Notes: generated by a model from the letters alone, not told the origin. Shown: positions 1 through 9,542, numbered from the stretch's first letter. The stretch is DNA of 64,000 nucleotides from Mesorhizobium loti (GCF_013170705.1 NZ_CP033334.1:2829501-2893500), one strand, 5' to 3'. Made by a program: numbers and translations.

Positions 1-1
1 C

Positions 2-1120
2 GTCGCGCTGATGCAGGCTCAGTCCCGGAAGCCCGTTCGCACCTTCACCATAGCATTCGGTGAGAGCGGGTTCGACGAGGCCCCTCATGCGGCCGCGGTT
101 GCTCGGCATCTGGGCACCGATCATACCGAACTTCACCTTTCACCGGCCGCGGCGCTTGAAGTCATTCCGGAACTGCCGCGGATCTGGGACGAGCCGTTCG
201 CCGACGAGTCGCAGATACCGACGCTGCTGGTCTCGCGCCTCGCCAGGCAGCACGTAACCGTGGCTCTATCGGGTGATGGTGGCGACGAGTGTTTCGCGGG
301 CTATTCCCGGCACTTCCTGGCAACGCGCCTCAGAAGGCAGCATGAGCTGCCATCATCGTTTCGTCGAATGTTGGCGGCGGGGGCTGGATTGCTGGCCCAG
401 GCCTCCCACCGAGACATCTTCGGCAGCCTGCCGCTTTCGGCGAGTGTGCGGCACGGATTGCGCGGTGACAGGTTGAACCGCCTCGCCGGCCTGCTCGCGG
501 CGCGAGACGAAGACGAGCTGCTTCGGCAACTGACGGGGTCTTCCACCAACAGCCTCCTTCATCGCAAGCCGCCGGCGTCGCTTGCCGTCGCGGCAGAGCT
601 CGACGACCTGCTTTCGCGTCTCCTGTTCGACGACATGACAGGCTATCTGCCGGGCGACATCTTGGTGAAGCTCGATCGCGCCACCATGGCCAACAGCCTC
701 GAGGGGCGGTGCCCGATCCTCGACCATCGCGTCGTGGAATTCGCCTGGCGCCTGCCGACCAGCGCCAAGGTCCGAAATGGCAAGGGCAAATGGATCCTTC
801 GCCAGCTCCTCGATCGGTATGTCCCGCGCTCGCTGGTCAATCGGCCGAAGCAAGGTTTCGACGTTCCGGTCGGAGCCTGGCTGAAAGGACCCCTGCGCGA
901 TTGGGCAACGGATATCATAGCCACGACACGCCTGTCCGGAGACGGGATCATCGACTGTGCGAAGGTCGACGCATGTTGGCGCGATCACCTGCGTGGCAAC
1001 CAGGATCATTTCCGCGACTTGTGGCCGCTGCTGATGTTCCAGGCGTGGCGCAACGAAGCCATGCGGCCATCGGCGCCGTCAACGCATCTTTCTTACGATA
1101 TCGAACTGACAGGGGATTGA
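2..1120 (+). CDS. Asparagine synthase (glutamine-hydrolysing), C-terminal part
   Basis: The reading frame is open to the left edge (V-A-L-M...), so the N-terminal glutamine amidotransferase domain and the SGGxDS ATP-pyrophosphatase loop lie outside the window. What remains, about 370 residues, is the synthetase domain. It has the SGDGGDE motif near residue 90 and the family stretch D-I-L-V-K-L-D-R-A-T-M-A-N-S-L-E-G-R near residue 220. AsnB-type proteins of this kind are common in polysaccharide loci, where they are thought to amidate sugar acids rather than make free asparagine. It ends 1 nt before the next gene, which fits one operon. The family is certain; the role in polysaccharide decoration is inferred from the neighbours. 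Confidence 0.9.
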   Translation, partial: VALMQAQSRKPVRTFTIAFGESGFDEAPHAAAVARHLGTDHTELHLSPAAALEVIPELPRIWDEPFADESQIPTLLVSRLARQHVTVALSGDGGDECFAGYSRHFLATRLRRQHELPSSFRRMLAAGAGLLAQASHRDIFGSLPLSASVRHGLRGDRLNRLAGLLAARDEDELLRQLTGSSTNSLLHRKPPASLAVAAELDDLLSRLLFDDMTGYLPGDILVKLDRATMANSLEGRCPILDHRVVEFAWRLPTSAKVRNGKGKWILRQLLDRYVPRSLVNRPKQGFDVPVGAWLKGPLRDWATDIIATTRLSGDGIIDCAKVDACWRDHLRGNQDHFRDLWPLLMFQAWRNEAMRPSAPSTHLSYDIELTGD

Positions 1121-1121
1121 G

Positions 1122-3332
1122 ATGGAAGGTTCCATAGCCAGCCGCGCCAGGCTTCCGCGCGCTACGCAAATGGCCGTCGCTACGCTTGACACCAATTCGC
1201 GGATGAGGCGACCGCCACGCGAGCATATGCAACCGTCGTCTCCCTTCCATCAGCTCGTCGTCACCCTGGCGACGAGAAAATGGTTCTTGCTTGCCGTTGC
1301 CCTTCTGGGTGGCATCCTGGCCGGCTTGGCGGGTCTTACCCGTCCGGTACTGTTCGAGGCGACGACGCAGGTCATCATCGACGCCCCAAGCACCGGCAAT
1401 CCGGGCGGCACGGCGCTCGTTCAAGACTCGCTGGATTCGAGCATAGATGACCATCTGACGATGCTCTCGTCGCAAGCCCACCTGCGTCGAGTTCTGGTCG
1501 CGCTACGCAAGGCTCAGGATGCCGATGCTGCCGGAAAAAACGGCGTCAGTGCCGTCCCGCCCGCCGCTGGCTCATTCGTGAGCAATCTCCTGAACCGGAT
1601 CTGGTCGCAGGACAAGCCGGCGGCGGGAAGTCCGGAAGCGGCTGAGGCCGCCGATGCCGCCGAGCTGAAGACGCTGCGGAACGGGATGAGGGTCGGACAA
1701 GAGTTGCGCTCGCGCGTCATCACCATCGGCTTCACCGATGCCAGTCCGGCGCGTGCGGCGCTCATCGCCAACACATTCGCTCAGGTCTATATCGAAGACC
1801 TCGTGCAGAAACGCCGTGCATCGGATCAGCACGAACTGGAGTCGCTGGTCGCCGGTCTGCCGCAAGTACAAAAGGATCTGGTCGAAGCGACCGATCGGCT
1901 GGAGACCTACCGGCTGACACACGGCGCCGTTGATCAAGGTGCGGCCAACAACGCAGCCAATGAAACAGCGGAACTCGGCCGGCAGATTTTCCTGTCGAAA
2001 GCCAATCTTTCCGCCTCGGAATCGCGCCTTAGCCATATCGAGGACCTGCGAAAGGCGGGCGCCCCTGTCTCGGCCATAGCCGAAGAGATCGGATCGCCTG
2101 TGCTGACGGACCTGATGGCACGCCAGCCGGCCGCCGCGAACGGCGATCCGGGCAGCGCGATCACCCTCGAGATGGAACAGGCCATCGCGCACATCGCCGC
2201 GGAGGCGAATGTCTACCGCGCGCAGGTCGCGGCTCTCGAGGACCGCAAGAGAGTGCTCGACGCGGCCGTGGCCGACACCGCGAGCCAGCTTTCCGGATTG
2301 CGTGCCCTCGAGCCGCAGGTGGCCATCGTGACACAGCACTACAACGAGCTCCTTGGCCGCCAGCAGGATCTGATACGGCGCATCGCCGCTCCTTCGCCAG
2401 GCGTAGCGGTTCTTTCAACGGCATGGCCGCCGTCAAATCCCAAGACCCTGTCGCCAATTTTCCTGATTCCACCCGGCATGATCGTGTTTGGCCTGATGGG
2501 GGCGGTGTTCGTTCTGATCCGCAACAATTTCAATCAGACCTTGCGCAGCGAAGCTGAAGCCGAGGCCGAGCTTGGGATTCCGTGCATAGGGCTGCTTCCC
2601 AAGGTTTCGGGACTTCACGCGAGACAGCTGCGGCATCTGGTACTGGGCCAGCAGAACTCACCGTTCAGTCGAGCCGCGACATCCCTTCTCGTCACCGCGG
2701 CGCCAACCCAGGGCAGGGGTCAGCCGCCGCATATCATCCTCGTTACGTCCAGCATCCAGGACGAGGGCAAGACAGAATTGGCATGGAGCCTGGCGCTGGC
2801 GGCAACCAGACTGGGCGGAAAGGTGCTTTTCCTCGACCTCGATCGCAAGGACGTGCGGCTCACGAACGAGTTTCGTGGCGAATTCAGCACCGTCAAGGCC
2901 CACAACTCCTTCGGAGACTATGTGAGTGAACGCTGCACGCTGCAGGATGCAATCACGAGAATGCCAGAAATCGGCATCGATCTCATGGCCGCTCCAGCCC
3001 CTTCGGATGATCTGCTGACGCTTCTGTCGACGGTCGACAAATCGCAGTTCACCGACGAACTGCTGTCGGTCTACGACGTCGTCATCATGAACGGGCCGCT
3101 GGGACTCGGCGGCCCAGAAACCAGACTTCTGAAGCGCTGGGCTGACGCGGTGCTTTTCGCCGTTCGCTGGGACAGGACGAGGCGCAGCATTGCCCGTGGT
3201 GTTCTGGAGTCGCTCCGGGGCGGTGGATCCGTCGCCGTTCCAGTGGGGAGCGTGCTCACCCAGGTGAATCTAAAGAGGCACGGCGGCTACCGGGTCGGGG
3301 ACAACGCCGACCTCCTGTTGGCGAAGGTTTGA
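1122..3332 (+). CDS. Wzz/Wzc-type polysaccharide co-polymerase with degenerate tyrosine-kinase-like ATPase domain
   Basis: The 736-residue inner-membrane protein should control chain length and export of the polysaccharide. The first membrane segment is near residues 54-74, followed by a long periplasmic part with coiled-coil character. A second membrane segment lies near 443-466, followed by a cytoplasmic P-loop domain. The Walker A region S-S-I-Q-D-E-G-K-T (about 543-551) matches the SSxPGEGKT of bacterial tyrosine kinases. The Walker A' (F-L-D-L-D-R-K-D) and Walker B (D-V-V-I-M-N-G-P) regions are weakened, and the last 20 residues hold a single tyrosine instead of a Tyr cluster. It may therefore act as an ExoP-like scaffold rather than an active autokinase. 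AGGGG six nt upstream supports the ATG. Confidence 0.88.
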   Translation: MEGSIASRARLPRATQMAVATLDTNSRMRRPPREHMQPSSPFHQLVVTLATRKWFLLAVALLGGILAGLAGLTRPVLFEATTQVIIDAPSTGNPGGTALVQDSLDSSIDDHLTMLSSQAHLRRVLVALRKAQDADAAGKNGVSAVPPAAGSFVSNLLNRIWSQDKPAAGSPEAAEAADAAELKTLRNGMRVGQELRSRVITIGFTDASPARAALIANTFAQVYIEDLVQKRRASDQHELESLVAGLPQVQKDLVEATDRLETYRLTHGAVDQGAANNAANETAELGRQIFLSKANLSASESRLSHIEDLRKAGAPVSAIAEEIGSPVLTDLMARQPAAANGDPGSAITLEMEQAIAHIAAEANVYRAQVAALEDRKRVLDAAVADTASQLSGLRALEPQVAIVTQHYNELLGRQQDLIRRIAAPSPGVAVLSTAWPPSNPKTLSPIFLIPPGMIVFGLMGAVFVLIRNNFNQTLRSEAEAEAELGIPCIGLLPKVSGLHARQLRHLVLGQQNSPFSRAATSLLVTAAPTQGRGQPPHIILVTSSIQDEGKTELAWSLALAATRLGGKVLFLDLDRKDVRLTNEFRGEFSTVKAHNSFGDYVSERCTLQDAITRMPEIGIDLMAAPAPSDDLLTLLSTVDKSQFTDELLSVYDVVIMNGPLGLGGPETRLLKRWADAVLFAVRWDRTRRSIARGVLESLRGGGSVAVPVGSVLTQVNLKRHGGYRVGDNADLLLAKV

Positions 3333-3405
3333 TGGGCCGTCGCCTCCGCTTCCTGACAATACCACAGGGAACCAGGTGCGTTCCCACAATCGGACCTGAC
3401 CCGGA

Positions 3406-5640
3406 ATGATCATTGAATTTTTTGGACCGCCAGGATCCGGCAAGACAACCTTTGCACACGCGCTGGCGGAGCAATTGCGTGGGAAAGGCTATAACGCCAA
3501 GGTCGCCCTCAGCTATAAGCCCAGCACGAGGGCGGGAAGCCTTGATCTTGGAATCGTTCTGTTCATCACGAGAATCGCGTCGGCAATATTCTCGACTTTA
3601 AGAATATTGCTTTCCTCGGGGGGGATAGCGAACGATCTTTCCTTTTCGCTGTCGATTGTAAGATTGATAACGCCAAAGAAGAGAATCTGGCGCGCTCGTA
3701 TCTGGCGATATCTTCTGCATCTTTCGCATTGCTGGAGCCGGGCCAAGCGATCGCCTGATATTATAATTTTCGACCAGGGATACGTTCAAGCGATTGGAAC
3801 GCTGGCGACCTTCAATGGGAACACAGACAACGACGTGCTCGCAACGGCGCTCAGCCTCGCGCCGCGGGCCGATCTCACCATCAGGCTGGTGGTGCCGTCC
3901 GATGTCGTGGAGAACCGTTTACGGCAGCGGATCAAGCACCAACCGCCGGCGGAGCGGGTTTTTGAGGCCGACTTGAACGTGAATATGCTCTCCGTTGGTG
4001 TGTTCGAATCCATAAATGACCTCCTCGCGACTTCCGGCCGAAAAATCATTCCCGTCGACAATGTCGACAGTCAATCGACGTTCAAGGGTATTTGTACGGT
4101 CGAGAAGCAAATCATTTCCGCGCTTTCGCGGATGGATAGGGGATTGGCAGGTCAAGACCGAAGAGAAGGCGTCCCCGATACCCACGTCATGGGTCTCGAC
4201 AGTCGCGTGTCTCGAAAGGCTTCAGTTTATCCCGCCGCCCCTCCCTCAACAGCCACACCTCGACGGAACAAGGACGTCGGCTCGCGGCTCGCTCGAGCAA
4301 GCGTCTTCGCCCTTTTGATATATATCGGAGGTGCCGGGCTGACGAGCCTTGCACAGCTGGCCATTGCACGTCTCATCGGGCCCGGCAATTACGGCATCTA
4401 CTCCTATGTTCTGGCTTGGACCTCAGTGCTCGCCTATCTGGCAACGCTTGGTTTCAATGTATCCTTGTTGCGTTTTGTGCCCGCCTACAGAGCCAACGGC
4501 AGGCTTGATCTGGCGCGGGGGGTGATAAAATTCGCCCTGCAGAAATCGCTTCTTGCGGCGACGCTATTCGGGATGACGGGCGCTGCCCTGGTCCTCGTCT
4601 TCTCGGATCATGCGCAATCGGATCACATGCGAAGCGGACTTGAGATCAGTATCGTGCTTGGCATGGCGGCCGTACCCTTGGTTACCGCTTATGCCATTGG
4701 CGCTACGCTCATACGTGCCTTTGGGGGCGTCGTCTCGGCGCTCTTGCCGGAGCGCATCGTGCGAGATGGGCTCCTGCTGATATTGGTGGCGATCATGGCC
4801 AAGTCCGCACTACGGGTCGTGGACGCGCCGGCGGTGATGGTGGCGGTGCTGATCAGTTCCGCCTTCACGGTAGGGCTGGTGTTCATCACCGCGAGGAGGT
4901 TTGAACCACCTGGGCTGCGGCAGACTCAGCCTAGTTATGAATCAAGGGAATGGTGGTTTGCAGCCCCACCGCTCATGCTCATCACCGGGCTCGATGTTTT
5001 TGTCAGCCGGGCAGGGGTGCTGGTCTTGGGCTGGACAGACCATATTCGTGAAGCCGGTATTTTCGCCTTGGCGTTGAATGTCGCGATGCTTGTGGGGCTC
5101 TCTCGCATCGCCGTCGCTACCATGTTTTCGCCAACCGCGGCCGATCTGCATGCCAGGGGAGATCGTCAGGCCCTGCAGCAGCTCTTCGCACGAGCCACGT
5201 TGCTTTCCGCTGGTGGCGCCATAGCGGTGGCCATCCCCATGATGTTGATCGTCGAGCCGTTCTTGAGCTATTTCGGTGAGGGCTACAGCGCGGGAGCGCC
5301 AATCGCGCGTGTTCTTATTTTGGGATATGTCTTTGTCGCGCTGTGCGGGCCTCAGCAGAATCTCCTGACCATGACTGGAAACGAATGGGCCGCCGCAACG
5401 ACGATGGTCGCCGGCGCCGCGGCCAACATCGTGGCCTGTGCCGTCGGCGTCGCGATGTACGGCCCGATCGGCGCTGCCGTGGGTGTCGCGCTTGCCCTGA
5501 GTATCTGGAGCGTTGCCATGGCCATCTATATCGGCAAGCGACTGAAAATCTTGCCGGGCTTGGTTTTTGCTCTGCTCTCGATCAGGCCGAGCGCGATTGA
5601 CGCCCAACAGGGGAATTGGTTCTTGAGGGCGGGCAAATGA
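3406..5640 (+). CDS. Fusion of N-terminal P-loop nucleotide kinase-like domain and Wzx-type polysaccharide flippase
   Basis: The protein has 744 residues in two parts. Residues 1 to about 235 form a soluble P-loop domain with Walker A G-P-P-G-S-G-K-T-T at 7-15, a D-Q-G motif near 122 where thymidylate-kinase-like enzymes carry DR(Y/H), and an Arg-rich lid-like stretch near 166-180. A Pro/Arg-rich linker follows. From about 290 to 740 is a multi-spanning MATE/Wzx flippase (R-L-I-G-P-G-N-Y-G-I-Y-S-Y), which should move undecaprenyl-PP-linked repeat units across the inner membrane. Flippases of this class are normally 400-500 residues long. The kinase half is locally AT-rich (about 3550-3780) compared with the flippase half. 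No stop codon or frame change occurs at the junction. The substrate of the kinase half is unknown. Confidence 0.85.
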   Translation: MIIEFFGPPGSGKTTFAHALAEQLRGKGYNAKVALSYKPSTRAGSLDLGIVLFITRIASAIFSTLRILLSSGGIANDLSFSLSIVRLITPKKRIWRARIWRYLLHLSHCWSRAKRSPDIIIFDQGYVQAIGTLATFNGNTDNDVLATALSLAPRADLTIRLVVPSDVVENRLRQRIKHQPPAERVFEADLNVNMLSVGVFESINDLLATSGRKIIPVDNVDSQSTFKGICTVEKQIISALSRMDRGLAGQDRREGVPDTHVMGLDSRVSRKASVYPAAPPSTATPRRNKDVGSRLARASVFALLIYIGGAGLTSLAQLAIARLIGPGNYGIYSYVLAWTSVLAYLATLGFNVSLLRFVPAYRANGRLDLARGVIKFALQKSLLAATLFGMTGAALVLVFSDHAQSDHMRSGLEISIVLGMAAVPLVTAYAIGATLIRAFGGVVSALLPERIVRDGLLLILVAIMAKSALRVVDAPAVMVAVLISSAFTVGLVFITARRFEPPGLRQTQPSYESREWWFAAPPLMLITGLDVFVSRAGVLVLGWTDHIREAGIFALALNVAMLVGLSRIAVATMFSPTAADLHARGDRQALQQLFARATLLSAGGAIAVAIPMMLIVEPFLSYFGEGYSAGAPIARVLILGYVFVALCGPQQNLLTMTGNEWAAATTMVAGAAANIVACAVGVAMYGPIGAAVGVALALSIWSVAMAIYIGKRLKILPGLVFALLSIRPSAIDAQQGNWFLRAGK

Positions 5641-5858
5641 GGCACTTCATCCATCGGCGCCGGTCCGCGTCATCGAACAGTCGGTGAACGAAAGCCTGGT
5701 GCATGTTCATCGGCATCGCGGCGAATGGGCTTGGCACCTCCGAGATGGCTGATAGCCTGCTGGCAGGGCCATCATATTTTACGGGCAGTGTCAGTCATTC
5801 GAAGGATGCGTGAGTTCCGGACGGTCGTCACCGTGTTGTGGCAAGCTGCGGAGCATCC

Positions 5859-7061
5859 ATGGGACAAGAACCAATGGAGTCGGCCTCGACGTCTTCGATG
5901 CGCCATCGGTCCGAAAGATCGACGCCTGTCGAGCCCGGTCAACGTCAAACCCTCACACAGGTCCAGGTTCTGCGCGCCCTCGCGGCAACTTCGGTTGCGC
6001 TGCGTCACGCCCAGCATGATGCGGCGAGCCTGGAATTGGAGGCCGGCCGAACCTTTCAAGCCTGGAATCCGGTACCATGGAGCGCTGGAGTCGATATCTT
6101 CTTCGTGATTTCCGGCCTGATCATGGTGCACACGTCGCGACAGCTGTTCGCAAAGACGGGTGGCGCGCGTCTCTTTCTTTCTCGCCGGATAGCTCGGATT
6201 ATCCCGCTTTATTGGTCGGTCACCACGCTCTATCTTGTCGTGGCGTTGCTCGCTCCCACCTTCCTCAACCAGACCTACATCAATTCCAGGTTCGTAATCG
6301 AATCCTACTTCTTCATCCCCGCCACTCGCCCTGACGGCGTCGTTCAGCCGCTCTACGAGCTAGGCTGGACACTCAACTATGAGATGCTTTTCTACGTATT
6401 GTTTGCGGCGGCGATCGTGCTCCCCATGCGCTGGGCCGTCACGGTCCTGCTCACGACCCTGGTTGGGATGGTGTTCGCGGGCCGTCTCGCGGCGCCTTTG
6501 CGAGAGCCATTCGCGTTCTGGACCGATCCGATCATTCTCGAGTTCGCCCTTGGCGTGATGGTCGGGATCATGTGCGCCTCTGGCCTGCGGCCATCCGGTC
6601 TCATCAGGGCCTGCGTCGCTGCAACGGGACTGGCCGCCCTGATGCTCGCGGCGGCATTTCCCGAAATCTCGATCGGCATTGCCCGCCCCGTTGTTTACGG
6701 CATCCCGGCATCTCTCATCGTCTGGAGTGCCGCCTTGGCGCCAAGTGAGTTGAGGCATGAAAGTCGGGCCGCGCGATGGGGCGCTGGTGTTGGCGATGCG
6801 TCCTTCGCTCTCTACCTGCTGCATCCGTTCGTGATCCGCGCCATGCGTATCATCTTCTGGCGAACTGGCCTGATTTTGTTGCTTGGCCCATGGACCTTTA
6901 TCGCGTTGGCGCTGGCGACCACTTTCGGCGTGGCACTCATCACTTACCGCCTGTTCGAGAAGCCGCTGACTGGCCGTGCCCGGCGCCTCTTGGGAGTCGG
7001 GTCCGGCGCCCGGCAGCAGTTGCGTCCATTTCCGGTGCCGGCGTATCCCAAGGCAGACTGA
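5859..7061 (+). CDS. Acyltransferase 3 family membrane protein (ExoZ/OafA-like)
   Basis: A 400-residue multi-pass membrane acyltransferase that should acetylate or otherwise acylate sugars of the exported polysaccharide. The family signature is near the N-terminus: V-L-R-A-L-A-A then a conserved His (A-L-R-H), followed by S-A-G-V-D-I-F-F-V-I-S-G and the Arg-rich R-R-I-A-R-I-I-P-L-Y-W loop. About ten hydrophobic segments follow. I chose the ATG at 5859 because GCGGAG lies 5 nt upstream; an in-frame GTG at 5838 is possible. It is preceded by 218 bp without a supported gene, which breaks tight coupling to the flippase gene. Confidence 0.87.
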   Translation: MGQEPMESASTSSMRHRSERSTPVEPGQRQTLTQVQVLRALAATSVALRHAQHDAASLELEAGRTFQAWNPVPWSAGVDIFFVISGLIMVHTSRQLFAKTGGARLFLSRRIARIIPLYWSVTTLYLVVALLAPTFLNQTYINSRFVIESYFFIPATRPDGVVQPLYELGWTLNYEMLFYVLFAAAIVLPMRWAVTVLLTTLVGMVFAGRLAAPLREPFAFWTDPIILEFALGVMVGIMCASGLRPSGLIRACVAATGLAALMLAAAFPEISIGIARPVVYGIPASLIVWSAALAPSELRHESRAARWGAGVGDASFALYLLHPFVIRAMRIIFWRTGLILLLGPWTFIALALATTFGVALITYRLFEKPLTGRARRLLGVGSGARQQLRPFPVPAYPKAD

Positions 7062-7287
7062 TCGAGCGCCACAGTGCTGCCGGCCAGGGCAATTCCGGGG
7101 AAAACGGGTTTCCAGAAAAATAATGAAAAACAAATAGTTAAGAAAAGTTCGCCATGTCCATGAGATGATGAACTGCTCCAGGGGGCAGGGCGAACGCCAT
7201 CCGTTCGCACGTGGATCCCATGGGCTTTGGGTTGATGAACCGGCGTTGTCCTCTTTCCGGTTACCGCCAGCCACCCGCTGTCTTGTT

Positions 7288-8418
7288 CTATGCCGGAATG
7301 AACGCTTGCCTTTCCCGGCTGGCCTGCTTTCCGTGAAAATCCCGGTACCATTCCACGAACCGTTGCACGCCGTCCTCGAGTGCGGTTGCCGGCGCGAAGC
7401 CGACAGCGCGGCGAAGATCGCCGACGTCGGCGCGGGTTTCCAGAACGTCGCCCGGAGGCAAAGGCACATTGACGCGAAGTGCGCGGCGGCCGAGCGCCGT
7501 CTCGATGATGGCGATCAGGCGGTTGATCTCCTCGGGCCGGTCATTGCCGATATTGTAGATCCGATAGGGCGCCGAACTGGTGGCGGGATCGGCTGCCTGA
7601 CTGTCCCAATCGGGATCGGCGCGCGGCGGCGCGGCGAGCACGCGAACCACGCCTTCCACGATGTCGTCGATATAGGTGAAATCTCGCCACACGTGGCCGG
7701 CATTGGCGATTTCGATCGTTCGTCCCTCGGCTATGGCATGGGTGAATGTATAGACCGCCATGTCGGGCCTGCCCCAGGGACCATAGACGGTGAAGAAGCG
7801 CAATCCGGTCACCGGCAGGCCGAACAGGTGGCTGTAGGAATGCGCCATGCATTCGTTGGCGCTTTTGGTCGCGGCGTAGAAGCTGACCGGATGGCTGGCG
7901 CCATGGTGCTCGGAAAACGGTATGCTTCGATTGGCGCCATAGACTGAGCTCGACGAAGCATAGACGAGATGGCCGACGCCGGTGCGCCGGCAACCCTCCA
8001 GGACATTGAGAAACGCGACGATGTTCGACTGCACATAGGCATGCGGGTCGACGAGCGAATAGCGCACTCCAGCTTGAGCGGCGAGGTGCACAAAATGCGA
8101 CGGCCGGAAGTCCGAAAACAGCGCTTTCACGAGCGCCTGGTCCGCGAGGTCCATCCGCATTGGCGTGAACCTCGGCTCGGCGCAGAGGCGTGCAAATCGC
8201 TCTTCCTTTAGCCTTGGATCGTAGTAGGGCGTGAAATTGTCGACGCCGACAACCTCGACGCCGTGTCGCAAAAGTCGTGACGCGACATGAAATCCGATGA
8301 ACCCAGCGGCACCTGTGACGACGACCGGCCCAGCGCGCGCAAGTTCCGAGACAGCGCCGTCAGACTGCACGCGAGCGGCATCCGCCAGCTTCCGCCCTGT
8401 CGAATTCAGTTCGGCCAT
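7288..8418 (-). CDS. NAD-dependent epimerase, UDP-glucuronate 4-epimerase-like
   Basis: An extended short-chain dehydrogenase of 376 residues. It has the NAD-binding G-A-A-G-F-I-G (36-42), a serine-rich active-site strand A-S-S-S-S-V-Y-G (154-161) and Tyr181/Lys185 in Y-A-A-T-K. The stretch N-F-T-P-Y-Y-D-P-R-L-K is typical of the enzymes that convert UDP-glucuronate to UDP-galacturonate. It would supply a uronic-acid precursor for the polysaccharide. An N-terminal extension of about 30 residues precedes the usual start, but the ATG at 8418 has AGGAG nine nt upstream, so I keep it. The gene points against the acyltransferase gene. Confidence 0.88.
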   Translation of the reverse strand: MAELNSTGRKLADAARVQSDGAVSELARAGPVVVTGAAGFIGFHVASRLLRHGVEVVGVDNFTPYYDPRLKEERFARLCAEPRFTPMRMDLADQALVKALFSDFRPSHFVHLAAQAGVRYSLVDPHAYVQSNIVAFLNVLEGCRRTGVGHLVYASSSSVYGANRSIPFSEHHGASHPVSFYAATKSANECMAHSYSHLFGLPVTGLRFFTVYGPWGRPDMAVYTFTHAIAEGRTIEIANAGHVWRDFTYIDDIVEGVVRVLAAPPRADPDWDSQAADPATSSAPYRIYNIGNDRPEEINRLIAIIETALGRRALRVNVPLPPGDVLETRADVGDLRRAVGFAPATALEDGVQRFVEWYRDFHGKQASRERQAFIPA

Positions 8419-8596
8419 AGCAAGTCACTCCTGTTTCGAGACCCCAGGCGCTGCCTGTGTGCGACCGCATCGAAATGGTGAGAGAGAGCGGCGTCAGTTC
8501 CACGACCTGAGCAACGCAGCCGCCGGCTGCGTTGCAACGCTGGCTCCCGATCGTGTGGATCCGGACGGATGCTGATATCCGGCGGGGTTGCCTATC

Positions 8597-9274
8597 TCAC
8601 GGCAGGACCGAAATGCGCCCCAGAAGAGCAACCAGCTCTGCCTGGCGCTTCGTCTCGGTCTTGGCGAACAGAGAGGCAAGCTGGGAGCGGATCGTCGTGC
8701 GGCTGAGGCGCCAACTGCGAGCGATCTCCAGCGGCGCATCGCCTTGAGCCAGGCGCAATGCCAGCTGCGTTTCCGCGCTGGTCAGGCCAAACATCCTTTG
8801 CAATGTCTGAGGATTGGCCGCTGAGGTGTTCTCCCGATCCAGCAAGGCGACGATGCTCGTCCCGTCGGGTGCGATGACACCCGTTTCATTCAGGATCACC
8901 GGCCTGTCGCCTCTGCTGCGGATCACCACCCATGACAGCGAGCCTGGCTGGAAATGGACCGGAACATTCGCGACCAGTCGCCTTAGTCCCGCGGAAAGCT
9001 CGCTGGCCGTTTCGGCCGCTTCGCCCTGGCGCTCCAGTGTGTCTTGAGCGGCCCCGTTCCATTCGATTACTTTTCTGTCGCGATCCAGCACCAGATAGCC
9101 GCAGCCTATGCGGTCGAGCATGCCGGTTATGGATTCCAAACTGCGTCGCCGCGCCCCGCCAATTCTGGCGTCCGATCGATCCGGGAGCTGTGTCGAGCGT
9201 GCATTGCGAGTATTCCTTAGTACGATGTATTGGCTGCCCGCAGCCACGTCGTTGTGCCTGTCAATCAGTGTCAT
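8597..9274 (-). CDS. PAS-LuxR family transcriptional regulator
   Basis: A regulator of about 225 residues. A PAS-like segment (G-Y-L-V-L-D-R-D-R-K-V-I-E-W-N) occupies the first half. A C-terminal LuxR/FixJ-type helix-turn-helix begins at L-T-S-A-E-T-Q-L-A-L-R-L-A-Q-G and runs through L-S-R-T-T-I-R-S-Q-L-A-S-L-F-A-K-T. It has no autoinducer domain or phospho-acceptor domain. I prefer the ATG at 9274 because GTTGGGGTAG lies 5 nt before it, the same decamer found before the response regulator ending at 11398. An upstream in-frame ATG at 9322 would add 16 residues. It lies upstream of the epimerase gene on the same strand and divergent from the kinase gene. Confidence 0.8.
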   Translation of the reverse strand: MTLIDRHNDVAAGSQYIVLRNTRNARSTQLPDRSDARIGGARRRSLESITGMLDRIGCGYLVLDRDRKVIEWNGAAQDTLERQGEAAETASELSAGLRRLVANVPVHFQPGSLSWVVIRSRGDRPVILNETGVIAPDGTSIVALLDRENTSAANPQTLQRMFGLTSAETQLALRLAQGDAPLEIARSWRLSRTTIRSQLASLFAKTETKRQAELVALLGRISVLP

Positions 9275-9524
9275 AGCTTCTACCCCAACCCTAGTTGCTT
9301 CTGACGCAAGTAAATTACGCATTATTTACTTGCTCTAAATTTTACATATCGCCCAGAGCGCGCTCCTCTGTCTTGTGTTTCGACATAGTTGAAGAACTCC
9401 GCGGCAGAACGATTCCGCAGCGTTCGTCGAAATGTACGTTCTGATGAGCCCTTCCAACCCTCGATCTTATTCGCCGGGAAAAGCGTGGCAATCCGGCAGT
9501 GGTACTAGGTTGCCCTTTCATGGC

Positions 9525-9542
9525 CTAGTCTCGACGGACTAG
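9525..9542. promoter_or_regulatory. Inverted repeat CTAGTC-N6-GACTAG before the HWE kinase gene
   Basis: Perfect 6-bp arms separated by TCGACG, ending 22 bp before the kinase ATG. A third related half-site, ACTAGG at about 9504-9509, pairs in inverted orientation with the CCTAGT that contains the left arm. CTAG is rare in most proteobacterial genomes, so three copies within 40 bp suggest a protein-binding site. The binding protein is unknown; the PAS-LuxR protein encoded divergently or the nearby response regulator are candidates. Confidence 0.45.

Noticed and set aside
5641..5858. Small open frame of about 36 codons at 5702-5812 between flippase and acyltransferase genes
   Set aside because: No ribosome-binding site and no recognisable protein; likely chance frame or eroded sequence.
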